The notes under the pieces are model-generated. The model was not told where the DNA came from, did no database searches, and saw only the letters and a list, made by a program, of their open reading frames with translations. Positions 48,799 to 61,083 of a stretch of 64,000 nucleotides of DNA are shown piece after piece. Every line of letters starts with the position of its first letter. The first letter of the stretch is position 1. A program made the translations under genes and the position numbers. The stretch is from Gibbula magus (Eukaryota > Mollusca > Gastropoda > Trochida > Trochidae): positions 27,540,368-27,604,367 of the forward strand of contig OW388292.1 in the NCBI GenBank assembly GCA_936450465.1. Reading direction: 5' to 3'.

Positions 48799-50909
48799 GG
48801 TCCTCATTTACAAAAGTTTTCTATAAAAACATTTTTTAAAGTTGATCCAGAGGGGGGTGATGGAGCACGAGATTTAAAAAAATGACCATTGAAACCATCT
48901 TCAAGACAGTGGTGCACCCCTATTTTTGCCACAGAGATGGTACATTTACACCGTATATTCCCAATACCTTTGGGTTTTTTCACCAAACATCGAGGAAGCT
49001 GTATCCACCCCTGTATAATCTTCAAGAGAAATGCCTAAAACATTCTAGTAAATGTATCTTATAAATATTAAGAGTTTCCAACATGCGTGTTGGAGATCTA
49101 CAAAGCTAATGAAATACGAGGAATGGATAGGTGGGCTGACCGCTAAATACCTCCTTCGAAAGTGGTATTCTTCGCTTTACTTGCACAAGAAATGTTGCAA
49201 ATGAAATGGTTTTATCAAAAGTTGAAACAAATATGTATATCTTATTCATGAGATGTTTTTTAAGGAAAAGCCTCTTAAGCTGCTTACAACACAAAGAATC
49301 AGAGTACTGACAGAAACAAGGCATCATATTCTTCTAAGTAAACAGAAGCTGAGAGAGAACAGTTTTTACTCAGATTTCATAGATATAATCACCTCTCTGT
49401 GGGCTTTCTGACATTAAGAATTTTCTTGCAAGAATGACAATGATAACTGTGTTTGCAGAAGAAAGAAGATTTCAAAACGGTATTGAAATAAAGATTTTCC
49501 AAAACATGAGTGAGCATCAAACCACTTGCTGTTATATGTATGGACTAAAATATTGGACGTTTTTAGAAATAATCAAACACAAATGTTAAACACATTGAGA
49601 AAATTTGCCAAAATACAATAACTTGAGACATCATCAATAAATATTCTCCATTCATATGTATCTACGACTCTGGTAGACGGAACATTTCAACATTTTAACA
49701 ATTTTTGAATTCAATATAATAAATTGAGAGATCGTCAATCAATATTCTTCATATATACGTGTCGACGACTCTGGTAGAGGGAACATTTCAAGATTCTAAG
49801 AATTTTGCCTACAATACAATAAATTGAGAGATCAACAGTTGCCTGCCTATTAACAGATGTCCATTACCCAGTGAGATGGGGAGCTGACAGGGTGATAATG
49901 AGACACCTGACAGGTGAGAGCTATCACCTGTAATCAACTGATACTATCTACCTTGTTTCATCACTAAAATAGGAACAAGAGGGGGTTCCCTTACCTGGAG
50001 ATAATACAGATAGCTCCACAATAGCCACTGAGATACTGCATCAATTAGTCCTTACTTCAAACAGTGCTTACCTGAAATAGACTCTTATCTGTACCCTGTT
50101 TCATTACCATTGAATATTGACAAGTAGAGGAATTTTAATGCATTTCTTGGTTGATAATTACGTTATTTCGTAGAAATAACAGGCAAAAGTACCACTTAGT
50201 AGCTCTATAGTGGATGTGAGAATTTCAATAAATAGAAAAATAGTTCTCCTTTAGAAATGTACTACATGTGCGAATTTAATGTTTGGATAATTAACCCATA
50301 GCTGAAAAGTTCTTGAAAATTCCTTCAACAGGAAGACTCCCCATGTATTTGCAAATAAGCGATAACAAAATATTCTCCTGAAATAAAAATCTAGATTCAG
50401 GTGATCCCAATTGTCAGAGACCCTTTTCATACACATATCACTTTAGAAGCTCAAGTAATCAGTGCTAAGTCATTCAGAGGGTCAATTTACAGGATTTACA
50501 TGTCATCAAAAAGGAAAGTCCAAGGTTACTCACTGGCTAAGGACAATTACAAGCTATCCTGGAATATTCTGGCATATGCAGTAAACAGGCTTTAAGAAAG
50601 AGAACTTTTTACATGAAATATTATTTAAATATTTATTTGATAGTCGAAGTGTCGGTTATGCAAAAGTTGACAGAGTTTGACAATATGACAACTGGATGTG
50701 ACAGGAACAACACACACCCTGCTATATATTCATTAAAACATGTACAACATGTACTAACCTCTATGCAGAGATTATTATGGGGGGAGGGGAGAGACTGCAT
50801 GGAAACGATTGTTCCACAAACGTTTTATAGGATAGACTTCCTTACACCCCTTGGGAAGTTATTTCTTTTGTTTGAGTTGCAAGTTATATGCCATAACCAC
50901 CATCTGCGC
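48799..50909. other. Noncoding stretch with a short tandem duplication
   Basis: At 49590-49840 a unit of about 101 bp (ACGACTCTGGTAGA(C/G)GGAACATTTCAA and AATAAATTGAGAGATC) occurs a little over twice. Otherwise only short ORFs and AT-rich sequence. Confidence 0.5.
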
Positions 50910-50958
50910 AGGTTGGTTATCTCATAACCACCATGGTCGGTTATGAGATATTCAACCT
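50910..50958. repeat. 49-nt hairpin with 20-bp arms
   Basis: Arms 50910-50929 and 50939-50958 pair at 18 of 20 positions, built on ATCTCATAACC and GGTTATGAGAT, around a 9-nt loop that itself contains ACCATGGT. Just upstream, TATATGCCATAACC recurs in the foldback at 51372. Confidence 0.85.
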
Positions 50959-51025
50959 ACGGAAACAGATGGACTTGTAAAATTTGGAAATTTTGTCAAA
51001 TTAGAAATGAAAACTTTGTAAGTAA

Positions 51026-51097
51026 CGAAAGTGGGATTCGAACCCTGGACCTCTATATCGTCGAGCAGCGCCTTTACCAATGGAGCTACCGAGGATC
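51026..51097 (-). repeat. tRNA-like sequence (SINE head or tRNA pseudogene)
   Basis: On the minus strand GGTAGCTCCATTGGTAAAGG matches box A and a D-arm, and GGGTTCGAATCCC matches box B and a T-loop at normal spacing. The sequences expected to form the acceptor stem do not pair, and only part of the T stem does. It is therefore called tRNA-derived and not a functional tRNA gene. It lies between two hairpin elements. Confidence 0.55.
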
Positions 51098-51371
51098 CAT
51101 ACCGATGAGTGTTCATTCTTTTGTGTCTAGGATGTATTTACAAATTTTCTAGTATCATATATACATATGTATATATGGGTACCAATTTATGTCTAATTTA
51201 TGTATGGAATGAATGATTGAGTTTGAAACCTTCCTTTCGAGTCAGTCATGGGAGTATTGGGAATAATTCACTGATATATTTTGATCATGTCGTACAAATC
51301 AACAAAATACTCCTTTAAAATGCATATATACAATTAGTTTATAAATAGAGTGTTCCGCGGGAGTGTAAGGC

Positions 51372-51473
51372 AAATAATGACCCGATTGCCTCGCGTTATG
51401 GCAATAAACTCTGCTCGGGCTGACGCCCTCGCGAGTTTATATGCCATAACCGCTCGGCACCGGGTCATTATTT
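51372..51473. mobile_element. 102-bp foldback/MITE-like element
   Basis: The ends AAATAATGACCCG and CGGGTCATTATTT are exact inverted repeats. Inner blocks GTTATGGCA, TAAACTC and GGGC are also mirrored in order, with unpaired internal loops that include CTCGCG. The centre is GGGCTGACGCCC. It is GC-rich against an AT-rich flank. No clear target duplication was seen. Confidence 0.75.
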
Positions 51474-53592
51474 ACTACATGTTTCAGCTCTTAGAGACTC
51501 TGAGAGCCAAGTGAAAAACATGAAAATGATCACATTCGGTTTTGACAATATCAATGCAATGAGTATTTGCTTAACAACAATAGGTTGTGACAATATGACA
51601 ACTGGTGACGTGACAACAATTGGATGTGACAGAAGCAACCCACACCCGGCTCTGTTCACTACATCAAGTACAACACATTCGCCTGTCAGTGTAGATATAT
51701 CAGATAGACACCATGCACACATAACAACATGCTGGACATGAGGAGAGACAAAGCAGCCAGTGCATGTTCATGTCATGTGTCTCTTCAGGTTAATTGTCAT
51801 GCTGTAGACATGGATGTCACTAAAGGTTGATGCATTTTCTTCTTGAGATTTTATAATGTCTATTGAGACTTTGTTCCTGTATTATGAACAATAGTGATGT
51901 TAATTTGATCATGATTGTCTTGATTTAGTTGCCACTGTTTTGATTACTACAAAATCTCTTTCCAAGCTACCAGTATTGATAAAACATAATTATTCAAATT
52001 AATAGTGCAGGTCAACAACAAAAAATGTTAAAGTGAATGCATCATCTTGAAATAAGTTTAGAAAATCAGAATAAATCATTAAAAAAAATATCTATCCAAG
52101 AAGAATTTCTATTTTCCCAAAGACACATGGCAGAGAGAGACAATACACCTTCATTGTTGTAACAGACTAGATCAAAACAAACTCTAGGTATATCAGTTAT
52201 TTACCTACCAGATAAAGAGCTCGTCAGAACGGTGTCATGATAGATACATGCCAGGATACACCTTCATACAAATCTTTACAAACACTCCCGAATTAGAAGC
52301 CCCTTCACTCCAAGCTGAATTATATTTTGCCAGCTAGGCTTGACCTAGATAATGAAGGTCGGCCTAATCCACAGGGAACGTCACAAACCGTCCATAAAAG
52401 GATATAATTGGTGGATTGGGCAAACACATGCTGTCAAAACAATAGCATGGTAAATAAAAATCTCAAAATTACCTTGATACCCTGCTTTCGTATCCGGATA
52501 TCGATCGAAATGATGGCCCGTTAAACTGTCCCACAGACCAAGCCTGCCCATAGGATAGAGTGGGCTTAGCCAAGCGTGTCTGTTTGTTATATCGAGGCCG
52601 CGTTGTCCCAATAAGGAAAGGGTCTTGAATGAGGGATATCGGAGGAAGAGCCCAAATCAGAGAGGCATGAATGTAAACAATGTTCACGATCTCTACGGAC
52701 AATATGTAGCCTCCTCTGCTTTTGACAGACAATGAGATAAATTTATTTATAAATATGTTTATGTCTTTTTGTGAAAGAAGTTGGTTATCTTTTTTAATTT
52801 GTTGTTAAATTGTTGGCATAAATTATTGTTGTGACAATGTTAAAACAAAGGTTTTTCTGATAGGTTTGTTATGATCACAATGAACATGCTTTGTGTCGTT
52901 GATGGAATTGATTAAATGAATTCAGTTGCCATCAGTATCAAGATTTTCTTCTGACAGAAATAAACACATCAGCATATCAGCCAATCAAACGTTGCAGTTG
53001 GAGATTTAAACTTGAACAAACTTGATAAAATGATTTTCAAAACTTGTGAAACTTACTGTGAGCATAGCTTGAAGGCCATTTAAACTGACACTTCCCTATA
53101 CCATCAAATGACTTAGAGCCAAATTTGATGTAAATCCTTTAAATGGCTCTCCAGATACCACAATATCGCTGAAACCCCAAGGTCACCTAAATGGACCCGT
53201 GTTGTCAAAAGCAATACTATTGCCAAGACACAAAATTAAAGCAAACAATTAAAAGATTGTCCTAATACAGCACTATCCTTCAATCTGACCACCACAACAT
53301 CTGCATACAAACTTTGAATATTGGTGCTAGAGACATGAAATTTTATATGATTACATTTTAACATTTATTTATAATCCCTATACCAAATATTTATCAAGAT
53401 TTACCTTGCCATGGGCCTTATTTTGAACGAGGATCACAACTGTATTGGAATGTAGGAAAAAAAGTCACAGGAAAAAAGGTCACAGTAAAAAAGTCGTCAC
53501 AGGTGGCTGGAACATTCGAAGTATTTCTAGTATGTTACATTGATATGATCATTTGAAATTCAGCTTTAAAAAAAACACAAAAAAAAACCCAG

Positions 53593-53676
53593 TCTCTAAT
53601 ACAACCTGGGCCTTGAATAGAACCCAGGGGGTAAGGTGGTGCTGAGCTAAATAGAACCCCGGGGTTGTATTAGAGA
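53593..53676. repeat. 84-bp inverted repeat
   Basis: TCTCTAATACAACC at 53593 pairs perfectly with GGTTGTATTAGAGA ending at 53676. Inside, AATAGAACCC occurs twice directly (about 53617 and 53651). Probably a small foldback element. Confidence 0.7.
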
Positions 53677-54000
53677 AAATACTGTAATTAAAGTTCACCT
53701 GAGACAAATCTTAGTATCTTACCTCTAATAAAGCAATTTTCATGTACCGGTATTTGTATCCTGGGTCACATAGTGTCGTCACAAGCACCTGCAACACAAC
53801 AAACGTCATCATCAAAAGTCATTGTCAAAGTACAGTCTCTAAATGTCTGTACTCAAACTTCATTTCCACTACAATGGATCAAATTCTCAATATATTTGCA
53901 TTTGTTTCTTCTTAAGAGGCAATTTATAGCCTTACTGAAGCATATTTTCATTTATTGGTGATTAAGGTTCTCTTTTGGTTCATTTTTGTTCTATTTTGAG

Positions 54001-54060
54001 TGAGTGAGTGAGTTATTGCTTAACGCCGCCTCGGCAGTATCGCAGCCATTAGCAGCGATG
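54001..54060 (+). repeat. GAGT-led dispersed repeat fragment
   Basis: GAGTGAGTGAGTGAG, then GCTTAACGCCGC. It resembles the left end of the GGTGA family (TTTAACGCCG) but has a tetranucleotide lead, as in a related molluscan family I recall. Only the left end is present. Confidence 0.5.
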
Positions 54061-55907
54061 TTCCATTTTGATGATTTCTTCAAAGACAATGCCTTCAAAG
54101 AAGATCTCTTCAAAGTTGACATGGTATGGTAGGCCTGAATTTAAACCTCATGTATCATTGCTGGAACAAGTACGATCCTATGCTAGGATAAAGAGAGTGA
54201 CGCACTCTGACGCACTTGACCACAAAATGGAGCTTCTGTAGATCATCAGAATTTACATGATTTATTCTAATTCAAGACTTACCTAAGAAATAATAGGTAA
54301 TGATTATGAAACAAGCAATCGTGTGTCTACACAAGACTTCAGAATTCTAATGTTCCTTCTTCGTTAAAAGTTAAAACCCAGCTGATAAGGAGTTATCTCT
54401 ATGACTCACAACATTGTGACTCAATACAACACACTCTCATATATTTGTGCTCAAAACTCATATATTGTGGAAATGTCAAATGCATTTACAAAGAGCTAAA
54501 AACAGCTGAAAACAGGTTATATAAATAGCCAAATTATACCTGATGAGCTAAACACTATCTTGATTTTAATCAACACAATTCAGGTTGACTATGAATGACT
54601 TTCAAAGAGTTTACTGTTGATCAGTTGACCAAAGAACTTGGTACCAACTTGGGATTATCTTATCCTGGCACCAATCAACGAACTACATTTAAAGCTGGAG
54701 ATTATTCTGGGAACTCTTTATTAAACATATTTTATTCGCCATGTCAGATTAAGATATAGTCTACCTATCGACATTTGAGAAAACAACATTGGGTCGTTAA
54801 AAATGGTTCAGAGACAAGATCTCTAGATCTCAGATCTCAAATCGGTAACATTATCCACATGGTCCACATAAGGTTGAATTTGTTTTTTTTAAAACCCCTT
54901 TTCAAAAGAATCTGCAAAATGAATTAATAGACCTCAGGAGCGGCATTCACATAAGCATTTTTTTCTTGTTTGCCAATCCCAATTTCATTTTCATGAAACA
55001 ATAATTGAAACCAATTAATAAACTTCAAAGCAAAGACTAAGGACTAAAAGCTCTTGACACAGTTTATGTCTGATCAAAGACCAAAGACCTTGCTTGTCCC
55101 TTTGGGTCCATCCCAGCCTTGCACTGGTCAAGGAGTGGTCAGTCCAGGAACAATTGACACCTGGCCCTTCTGTCCAGCAGACAATACTGGAGTGGACACT
55201 GCATTGTAGTGACCAGTCCAGTAACATGACACCTCCTTGCCCCATCTCACCTCTGATACCAATATTCAATCCTATCTTCACTGGACAATTGCTCTCTCAA
55301 ACCAAAATACTCAGAAGGCATTAATAACAGTTTCGTCCTGGCCTGCATAACAACACCCTTTGAGGAAAGCGATAGAATGACTGAAAGATTGGCTTGACAC
55401 ACTATTCATGGATGTTTGTCTGTGCCATGTTTTGAATTTGTTCTTGAGGAGTTTTTGTATCAAATGACAGATCATTAATCATCCATGGATGTAATTTTCA
55501 AAGTTCTGGAAGCGTGTATATGACCATTGTAAAGCAATTTGTATTGAAGAAATTCAAATGTTCTTTTTATCTTTTGAAGGGATGTTCTTTAAAGCAAAAG
55601 CTTAACCTTTAATCTACCCATGTAGTAGTATTATGAGTTTATAATTATTATCACAATCCCCTTTATTCCTGTAAATCAATCACTCAAGAATGGTTCCACA
55701 CCAAGGGTTCCTGTTGAGTCAACTCCTTATAAGGTGGGTTTTATCGGGGTACTTTTTGGGAAGACGAAGGAGAGGGGACATTACACTTTAAGAATGACAA
55801 AAATTTTTATTACTCAACCGTGGTAAGATCACTCATGAGATAATAATGAGTTGGTTACACACATGTGTGATACCACCGCGTGCTGCCGTAACGTCATAAT
55901 CAGCGTG

Positions 55908-55937
55908 TGACGTCATAGTTGTTTTTGGTTGACGTCA
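55908..55937. promoter_or_regulatory. Pair of consensus CRE palindromes
   Basis: TGACGTCA occurs at 55908-55915 and 55930-55937, with starts 22 bp apart (about two helical turns). A partial ACGTCA lies at about 55890. These are perfect CREB/ATF sites by sequence. There is no recognised gene beside them, and GC-rich inverted blocks (GTTACCCGCGCGC and GCGGGTGAC) suggest they are part of a repeat. Confidence 0.45.
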
Positions 55938-56073
55938 CATTGTTACCCGCGCGCTACAATAGCGGGTGACCTATTTGCAAGTAAGCGTCACAATAAACGA
56001 TTTTATTGCAATTCAGCGCTATCTACATAATTGAGTTATAAATAAAATACTAAACTCGATTCCGTTTGATAAG

Positions 56074-56159
56074 ATGTTTATGAAACTCGTGAATGGCATC
56101 GGTATTTAACTTGCTTTCGCTCGTTAAAATACCAAACAATCCACTCGTTTCATAAACAT
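56074..56159. repeat. 86-bp foldback
   Basis: ATGTTTATGAAAC at 56074 is mirrored by GTTTCATAAACAT ending at 56159. Inner GGTATTTAAC is mirrored by GTTAAAATACC, around a TTGCTTTCGCTC centre. It is built like the foldback at 51372 but is unrelated in sequence. Confidence 0.7.
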
Positions 56160-57112
56160 GTTATGGTTTAAACATATTTTTATTTCCGAAGAAGAAATCT
56201 GGATTGGCGAACAAGCCTTAAGGCTTATTTGAACGCCGCTCCAGTACATAGATTATAAAACTGGTCACACACAAAACAAGGTAGAAAATATGATACAAAT
56301 ACTTATTCAAAGCTAGACAAAACAAAATCTTTGTAAGTCATAAACTAACGAGTACGTAATACAAATCAATTGATGTTGGTCATGCCTAGTGATACGGTTG
56401 CCTGCAGCTATAGATAAAACATGTTATCAAACGGGACATCGTTTAGTATTCTAGATGTATTGCATAAATAAATGATACCTACGATGCCCAAGAAACATTT
56501 AAATTTATTATTTAGCTAAACTTCTACATGGTTCGATAACTCTGAACAAAAAGACCAAAGTCAGTGCCATCAACAATACAGTTCTTTGTAAATAAATCAC
56601 AACCCTCAAGACAGGTCGATTTTATGGTCAATTACAACCTCTTATGTCTACCAGACAAACAGTGTTCATTTCTTCATGCTGGTAAATCAACACGGTCAAT
56701 CTTCCAACAAAAATAGTTCAGGGCTCCTTCACGAAGGCTTGTGTTCAATCAGCTCGATGGCGGTGATTAACGGCTTCTTTGAAGTGTCGACCCAGTTAGT
56801 AGACGAGTTGTATAGGTAAAACGTGTGTACGTGTGCTCAGCATTTGCATACCTTTGAAGCTGGACATGGAGAAATCTGACAATAAAGCTAATCTCATTCT
56901 CATTGAACTTATCTCTTGACTGAAAGGCAAGGAACTATTTCAGACACTTAATTGTGTATTAGAGTGGCGTCGCCTTACTCCTCTCTGCTATGTCACAGGT
57001 CAACACGATTTCGGAAGTTTTGATGTCTTCAAAATTGTCAATGCATTTTTGATTTGTGAAAAGCGGTACACATTTTACAGACTAACTATTGAGCAGTTGA
57101 TACAAAGTTTTT

Positions 57113-57193
57113 GAGGTGAGGTGATTTCGTAATTAACGTCACTTTCAAGATTAATTCACTTATATCATAGGTGGTAGTATTACTGCAGGAGTA
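57113..57193 (+). repeat. GGTGA-family dispersed repeat, 5' fragment
   Basis: GAGGTGAGGTGATTTCG, then TTAACGTCACTTTCAAGA and ACTTATATCA match the family left end. It is cut short at about 57193, where MITE-like sequence begins. Confidence 0.6.
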
Positions 57194-57949
57194 AACTCAG
57201 AAGTATATATTCTGAAAATATCACCATTTTATGGATTACTTTTTAAGAAAAAGTTATTCATGAAATATATTTCATCTACAAGACTAAAATAGAAAAGTGT
57301 TTTTTTTTATTCAAAAAAATCCTAGTATGATTTGGTTGTATTTTTACGTTTCCTGTGATGGATATATCTCTTAACATTATTATTTTAACCACTATGATTA
57401 CTTTACTCTAATCTCTGATTTCCTGTTATTTAACCTACCATTACACATGATACAAGGACACTTTCTAAACTAAGGTTGGTATTATATTTGACATTTGAAA
57501 ATACAAGTGATTACATCAAATGTCGCTCGGGTCATCCCCATTATTAGAGTAACAAATACGCTTGTGCTCTTACAGTTTACATTCATCATTTGTCCATTTC
57601 CTATAGCATGAGTTTCCTAATTGGTATTCTTCTGCTGATTCGTAACAACATGAAGGCACTGGCAGTCATCTATGGTATATACCCGGCTGTGGAAATGTCC
57701 TCAAATTTTAATATAGCTTTTGATATATAAAATAATCAATAGAAGATATGCATTATATATCAATTGACAAGACTCATTTTACATTTACATGTTTTAGGGA
57801 ATTACATGATTTTTTTAAAAAATAGAGCCATGGGCTCTGTAGCTCATCAAGATTTCATTGATTATTATCTAAGGTTGACTATCTAAGTTATATCAAGTAA
57901 TACATTGTTATCAAGAAAAAAATAGGTTTTTTAGACCATGACTCCTGTG

Positions 57950-59745
57950 ACCCAACTTTGGAATCACAGGGTCACCAATCCTACAATTACAATTTCACCT
58001 TTCTACAGCTTTACGTACTTAAGATAAAGATGAAAATATTTGGGTCATGACCCGTGACCTAGATTGGGGTCACAGGGTCACGAAATCTACAATTTAGAAT
58101 CCCCATTGGCCAAGGAGTCTGCACACAACTTTTCAGCTCTCTAGACCTTTTGGAACTGGAGAAGAAGATGAAAATAGGTTTTTAAGGATGTGACCCCAGT
58201 GACCCCATTTAGGGTCATGGGGTCACAAAATCTACAATTTAGAATCCCCATTGGCCAAGGAGTCTGCACACAACTTTTCAGCTCTCTAGACCTTTTGGAA
58301 CTGGAGAAGAAGATGAAAATAGGTTTTTAAGGATGTGACCCCAGTGACCCCATTTAGGGTCATGGGGTCACAAAATCTACAATTTAGAATCCCCATTGAC
58401 CAAGGAGTCTGCACACAACTATTCAACTCTCTTGACTTTTTGGAACTGGAGAAGAAGATGAAAAAAGGTTTTTAAGGATGTGACCCCTGTGACCCCATTT
58501 GGGGTCACGAAATCTACAATTTAGAATCCCCATTGGCCAAGGAGTCTGCACACAACTTTTCAAGTCTCTTGACTTTTTGGAACTGGAGAAGAAGATGAAA
58601 AAAGGTTTTTAAGGATGTGACCCCTGTGACCCCATTTGGGGTCAAGGGGTCACGAAATCTACAATTTAGAATCCCCATTGGCCAAGGAGTCTGCACACAA
58701 CTTTTCAGCTCTCTAGACCTTTTGGAACTGGAGAAGAAGATGAAAATAGGTTTTTAAGGATGTGACCCCTGTGACCCCATTTGGGGTCATGGGGTCACGA
58801 AATCTACAATTTAGTATCCCCATTGGCCAAGGAGTCTGCACACAACTTTTCAGCTCTATTGACCTTTTGGAACCGGAGAAGAAGATGAAAATAGGTTTTT
58901 AAGGATGTGACCCCTGTGACCCCATTTGGGGTCATGGGGTCACAAAATGTACAATTTAGTATCCCCATTGGCCAAGGAGTATGTACACAACTTTTCAGCT
59001 CTCTAGACCTTTTGGAACTGGAGAAGAAGATGTAAATAGGTTTTTAAGGCTGTGACCCCGGTAACCCCATTTGGGGTCATGGGGTCACGAAATCTTCAAT
59101 TTAGAATCCCCATTGGCCAAGGAGTCTGTACACAACTTTTCAGCTCTCTTGACCTTTTGGAACTGGAGAAGAAGATGAAAATAGGTTTTTAAGGATGTGA
59201 CCCCTGTGACCCCATTTGGGGTCATGGGGTCACGAAATCTACAATTTAGTATCCCCATTGGCCAAGGAGTCTGTACACAACTTTTCAGCTCTCTAGACCT
59301 TTTGGAACTGGAGAAGAAGATGTAAATAGGTTTTTAAGGCTGTGACCCCGGTAACCCCATTTGGGGTCATGGGGTCACGAAATCTACAATTTAGAATCCC
59401 CATTGGCCAAGGAGTCTGTACACAACTTTTCAGCTCTCTTGACCTTTTGGAACTGGAGAAGAAGATGAAAATAGGTTTTTAAGGATGTGACCCCGGTGAC
59501 CCCATTTGGGGTCATGGGGTCACGAAATCTACAATTTAGAATCCCCATTGGCCAAGGAGTCTGTACACAACTTTTCAGCTCTCTAGACCTTTTGGAACTG
59601 GAGAAGAAGATGAAAATAGGTTTTTAAGGATGTGACCCCTGTGACCCCATTTGGGGTCATGGGGTCACGAAATCTACAATTTAGAATCCCCATTGGCCAA
59701 GGAGTCTGCACATAAAATTTTAGCTCTGTGGAGTCATTGGTTCTG
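57950..59745 (+). repeat. 145-bp tandem repeat array, twelve copies plus one degenerate
   Basis: The anchor ATCCCCATTGGCCAAGGAG recurs at 58099 and then every 145 bp (one interval is 137) through about 59686, twelve times. A degenerate copy precedes it. Each unit contains TGACCCCATTTGGGGTCA, the centre of a palindrome of about 35 bp, and CTGGAGAAGAAGATGAAAA. Alternate units near 58963-59400 share GTAAATAGG and GGCTGTGACCCCGGTAAC variants, suggesting dimer-wise amplification. Confidence 0.95.
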
Positions 59746-59773
59746 GAGAAGAAGTCGAAAATGTGCAAAGTTT

Positions 59774-59805
59774 ACGGACGGACGGACGGACGGACGGACG
59801 GACGG
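59774..59805 (+). repeat. (ACGG)8 microsatellite
   Basis: Eight perfect ACGG tetramers at the 3' side of the 145-bp array. Impure counterparts lie in element 2 (61002-61032) and element 3 (about 61481-61510). Confidence 0.95.
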
Positions 59806-59868
59806 CCGGCGGACGCCATGCCATGCCATAAGCCCATCGGGCCTTTCAGGCCTGATGAGCTAAAAATA

Positions 59869-61079
59869 GAGCCATGGGCTCTGTAGCTCATCAGAGTTTA
59901 TTTTGTTTGATGATGAAGACAGAAATATGTTGTCTCAATATAATGTACGATCCCTAACCCTGACAAATCTTATTCTTGACATTGAGAGAGAGCACTCAGC
60001 AAGGTCAACACACAGGAGATTATGCAATATTCTGACCCCTTGGCTCTGGTTACAAGTCAGCTGTGTTTTTTGTGTTTTACCGCCAAATTATGTAATAGAC
60101 TCTTGCTTGCACTAAACACTGGCAGCACTGATCTAACTGTATAAGGCTTAAAGAGAACAGGCAATGTGATGAATCTCATGGTACATAGTACAATTTAGAA
60201 TCACCTTGGCTAAACAATCTTGGTTCTAAGCCTTGTCATCCAAACATCTAAACATTCAGAACAAAATATTCCTTCTAGTTTGTTCTGGATGAAAACAGGA
60301 TTTTAGGTAATGGCCTGCGAGGCCCTTATTTGGGGCCACTTGGTCACCAAATCTACAATTTAGAATCTCCATTGGCTAAAGACTCTTTACACAACATGAC
60401 AACCTTCTAGGTCTTTTCGTTCTGGAGAAGAAGATGAAAATAATCTTATCTTATCATTTTAGCACCAGTCATATGCAGTTCACATATCTCATGTAAAATA
60501 AAAAAATTCTTAACTCCTCTTCAATTTAGTCCTTTATGCCTTGTCACAATTTTCAGTTCATAGGCTATTCAATAGTTCTCATTTCACATTGATTACATCA
60601 ATTTGACAAACATGTCCACAATGTAGATTGTTATCTAAAGTCGACATATATTTCAAATCATTGTGATTGAAGTGTCATAAAATATCAGTTCAAAATTCAT
60701 TTTCAAAGGGTTTTTTTAGGCTGTGGCCCATATTTGGGGTCACAGGGTCACCAAATTTACAAGTTTGAATCCCCATTGGCTAAAGAGTTTGCATACAATA
60801 TTACAGCCTTCTAGATCTTTTTGTTCCGGAGAAAACGATGAAAACAGGATTTTAGGTAATGGCCTGCGAGGCCCTTATTTGGGGCCACTGGGTCACCAAA
60901 TCTACAATTTAGAATCCCCATTGGCCAAGGAGTCTGTACATAAAATTTCAGCTCTCTAGAGTTATTGGTTCTGGAGAAGAAGTCGAAAAAGTGAAAAGTT
61001 TACGGACGGACGGATGGACGGATGGACGGACGCCATCCCATGCCATAAGCCCATCGGGCCTTTCAGGCCTGATGAGCTA
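59869..61079 (+). mobile_element. Pearl-like element 2, divergent
   Basis: It shares the start (AGAGCCATGGGCTCTG, TAGCTCATCA at 59884-59893), impure ACGG/ATGG tetramers and the end (TGATGAGCTA at 61070-61079) with element 1. Only about three diverged core units remain, near 60180, 60340 and 60740-60980, with GGCCTGCGAGGCCC replacing the usual TGACCCC palindrome in two of them. The interior 59900-60180 is unrelated to element 1. Confidence 0.7.
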
Positions 61080-61083
61080 AAAA

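Larger units (their letters stand above)
51474..57815. other. Noncoding stretch with small foldbacks and repeat fragments
   Basis: No supported gene. The GC-richer 52480-52720 segment is open on the minus strand but has no domain; it ends at CAAGGTAATT, a possible donor, so a noncoding KANK first exon there is conceivable but unproven. Named repeats inside are listed separately. Positions 57194-57240 resemble the interior of the TA-flanked MITE at 21556. Confidence 0.4.
57816..59868 (+). mobile_element. Pearl-like non-autonomous element 1 with tandem core
   Basis: It begins with hairpin AGAGCCATGGGCTCT (57824) and TAGCTCATCA (57840-57849). It ends with GGCC-TTTCA-GGCC and TGATGAGCTA (59853-59862), the exact reverse complement of the start decamer. 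Between them are a 5' unique part, a core of 145-bp tandem repeats, an (ACGG)n microsatellite and a GCCATGCCATAAGCCCATCG tail. Core repeats plus an ACGG-type microsatellite between short inverted ends is the plan of bivalve pearl elements, linked to Helitron-like replication (established for that family; membership here is inferred). No protein is encoded. Confidence 0.75.

Noticed and set aside
51026..51097. Functional tRNA gene
   Set aside because: Boxes A and B are good, but the acceptor stem does not pair and the T stem is only partly paired.
52469..52732. 87-aa minus-strand ORF in a GC-richer stretch
   Set aside because: No recognisable domain; at most a noncoding exon with a CAAG|GTAATT donor, which cannot be decided without transcripts.
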